Shown here: positions 48,375 through 48,519 of the stretch, piece after piece | How positions within the stretch are numbered: the first letter of the stretch is position 1 | How the letters are laid out: the number at the start of each line of letters is the position of its first letter | Source: Clostridium cibarium | Lineage (GTDB): Bacteria > Bacillota > Clostridia > Clostridiales > Clostridiaceae | NCBI RefSeq assembly: GCF_014836335.1 | Contig: NZ_JACSRA010000032.1 | Location: 1 to 48,519, forward strand | DNA: 48,519 nt | Reading direction: 5' to 3' | The notes under the pieces: model-generated | What the model was told of the DNA's origin: nothing | The model's database searches: none | Seen by the model: the letters and a program-made list of their open reading frames with translations, nothing else | Position numbers and translations under genes: made by a program

Positions 48375-48519
48375 ATCATTACAATTTTTAGATTCATTAA
48401 TAAAGTAAAATTAATTATTGATTATGAGTTTGTGCTGTCTATTTTATTGGGGAAAAGGTATGTATTAGTAGACCAATTTTTACTGATTAAGCTAATAATT
48501 AATATAAATTTAAGGAAGT

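Noticed and set aside
48215..48397. 60-codon minus-strand frame at the window end
   Set aside because: It runs through a strong bidirectional terminator and has no Shine-Dalgarno.

Overview
The window is low-GC DNA (roughly 30% G+C by eye) with strong Shine-Dalgarno sites, U-tract terminators and SAM, FMN and cobalamin riboswitches. Its genes include a trigger-type prfB frameshift, a raiA-type RNA beside the ribosome-hibernation gene, RecD2 and the complete anaerobic Cbi pathway. Together these point to an anaerobic Clostridium sensu stricto chromosome. There is no phage, IS element, CRISPR array or obvious genomic island; most of it reads as core chromosome.

Layout. 1-6.6 kb: the end of a tRNA-Tyr, a SAM-I riboswitch controlling metK, then recD2, a degenerate ComFA-like gene and comFC. 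A roughly 210-nt structured RNA that matches the raiA motif in context follows, with its own promoter and terminator, and then the long-form hibernation factor gene. 6.7-12 kb: secA, prfB (RF2, programmed +1 frameshift), a uracil permease and a GNAT gene. 12.7-14.5 kb (minus strand): an M28 peptidase and a small membrane protein, with a hairpin covering the peptidase RBS. 14.6-20 kb: tex, FMN riboswitch plus ribU, and a secreted six-SH3b/NlpC-P60 wall hydrolase. 20.1-21.2 kb: two adjacent genes that look like MobA and MogA/MoaB folds that have lost their signature motifs. 21.2-26 kb: a GNAT gene, a cold-shock gene, then a ferrous-iron operon (FeoC-like, feoA, feoA, feoB, flavodoxin, DUF3793) behind a promoter with a Fur-box-like palindrome. 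26.1-28.4 kb (minus): tsaE-tsaB-rimI plus a NUDIX gene. 28.6-31.9 kb: a ZnuA-like protein lacking the usual metal-binding histidine motif, tRNA-Trp, a CDF metal exporter behind a dyad operator, and a ComEC-like metallo-beta-lactamase lipoprotein.

31.9-48.0 kb: a cobalamin-riboswitch-controlled operon for anaerobic adenosylcobalamin synthesis: cbiD, cbiL, cbiF, cbiG, cbiH, a cbiJ-cbiE-cbiT triple fusion, cbiA, cobT, cobU, cobS, (one short reverse-strand secreted-protein gene), a truncated second cobU homologue, cobC, cbiB, a DUF4440/SnoaL-like gene, cobQ(cbiP), cobO and cbiC. Corrin-ring methylation and contraction, amidation, adenosylation and nucleotide-loop assembly are all covered. The cobalt chelatase, precorrin-2 synthesis, the aminopropanol-phosphate gene cobD and cobalt uptake are not in the window. 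The last ~480 bases hold no intact gene: a short decayed coding fragment and a strong terminator.

The most interesting material is the autonomous raiA-type RNA between comFC and hpf, the paired motif-less molybdenum-cofactor enzyme homologues, the ComFA and ZnuA pseudo-enzymes, and the lineage-specific twists in the B12 operon (triple fusion, split-motif CobU pair, upstream mini-ORF, DUF4440 gene). Assignments rest on reading motifs; no database search was run.
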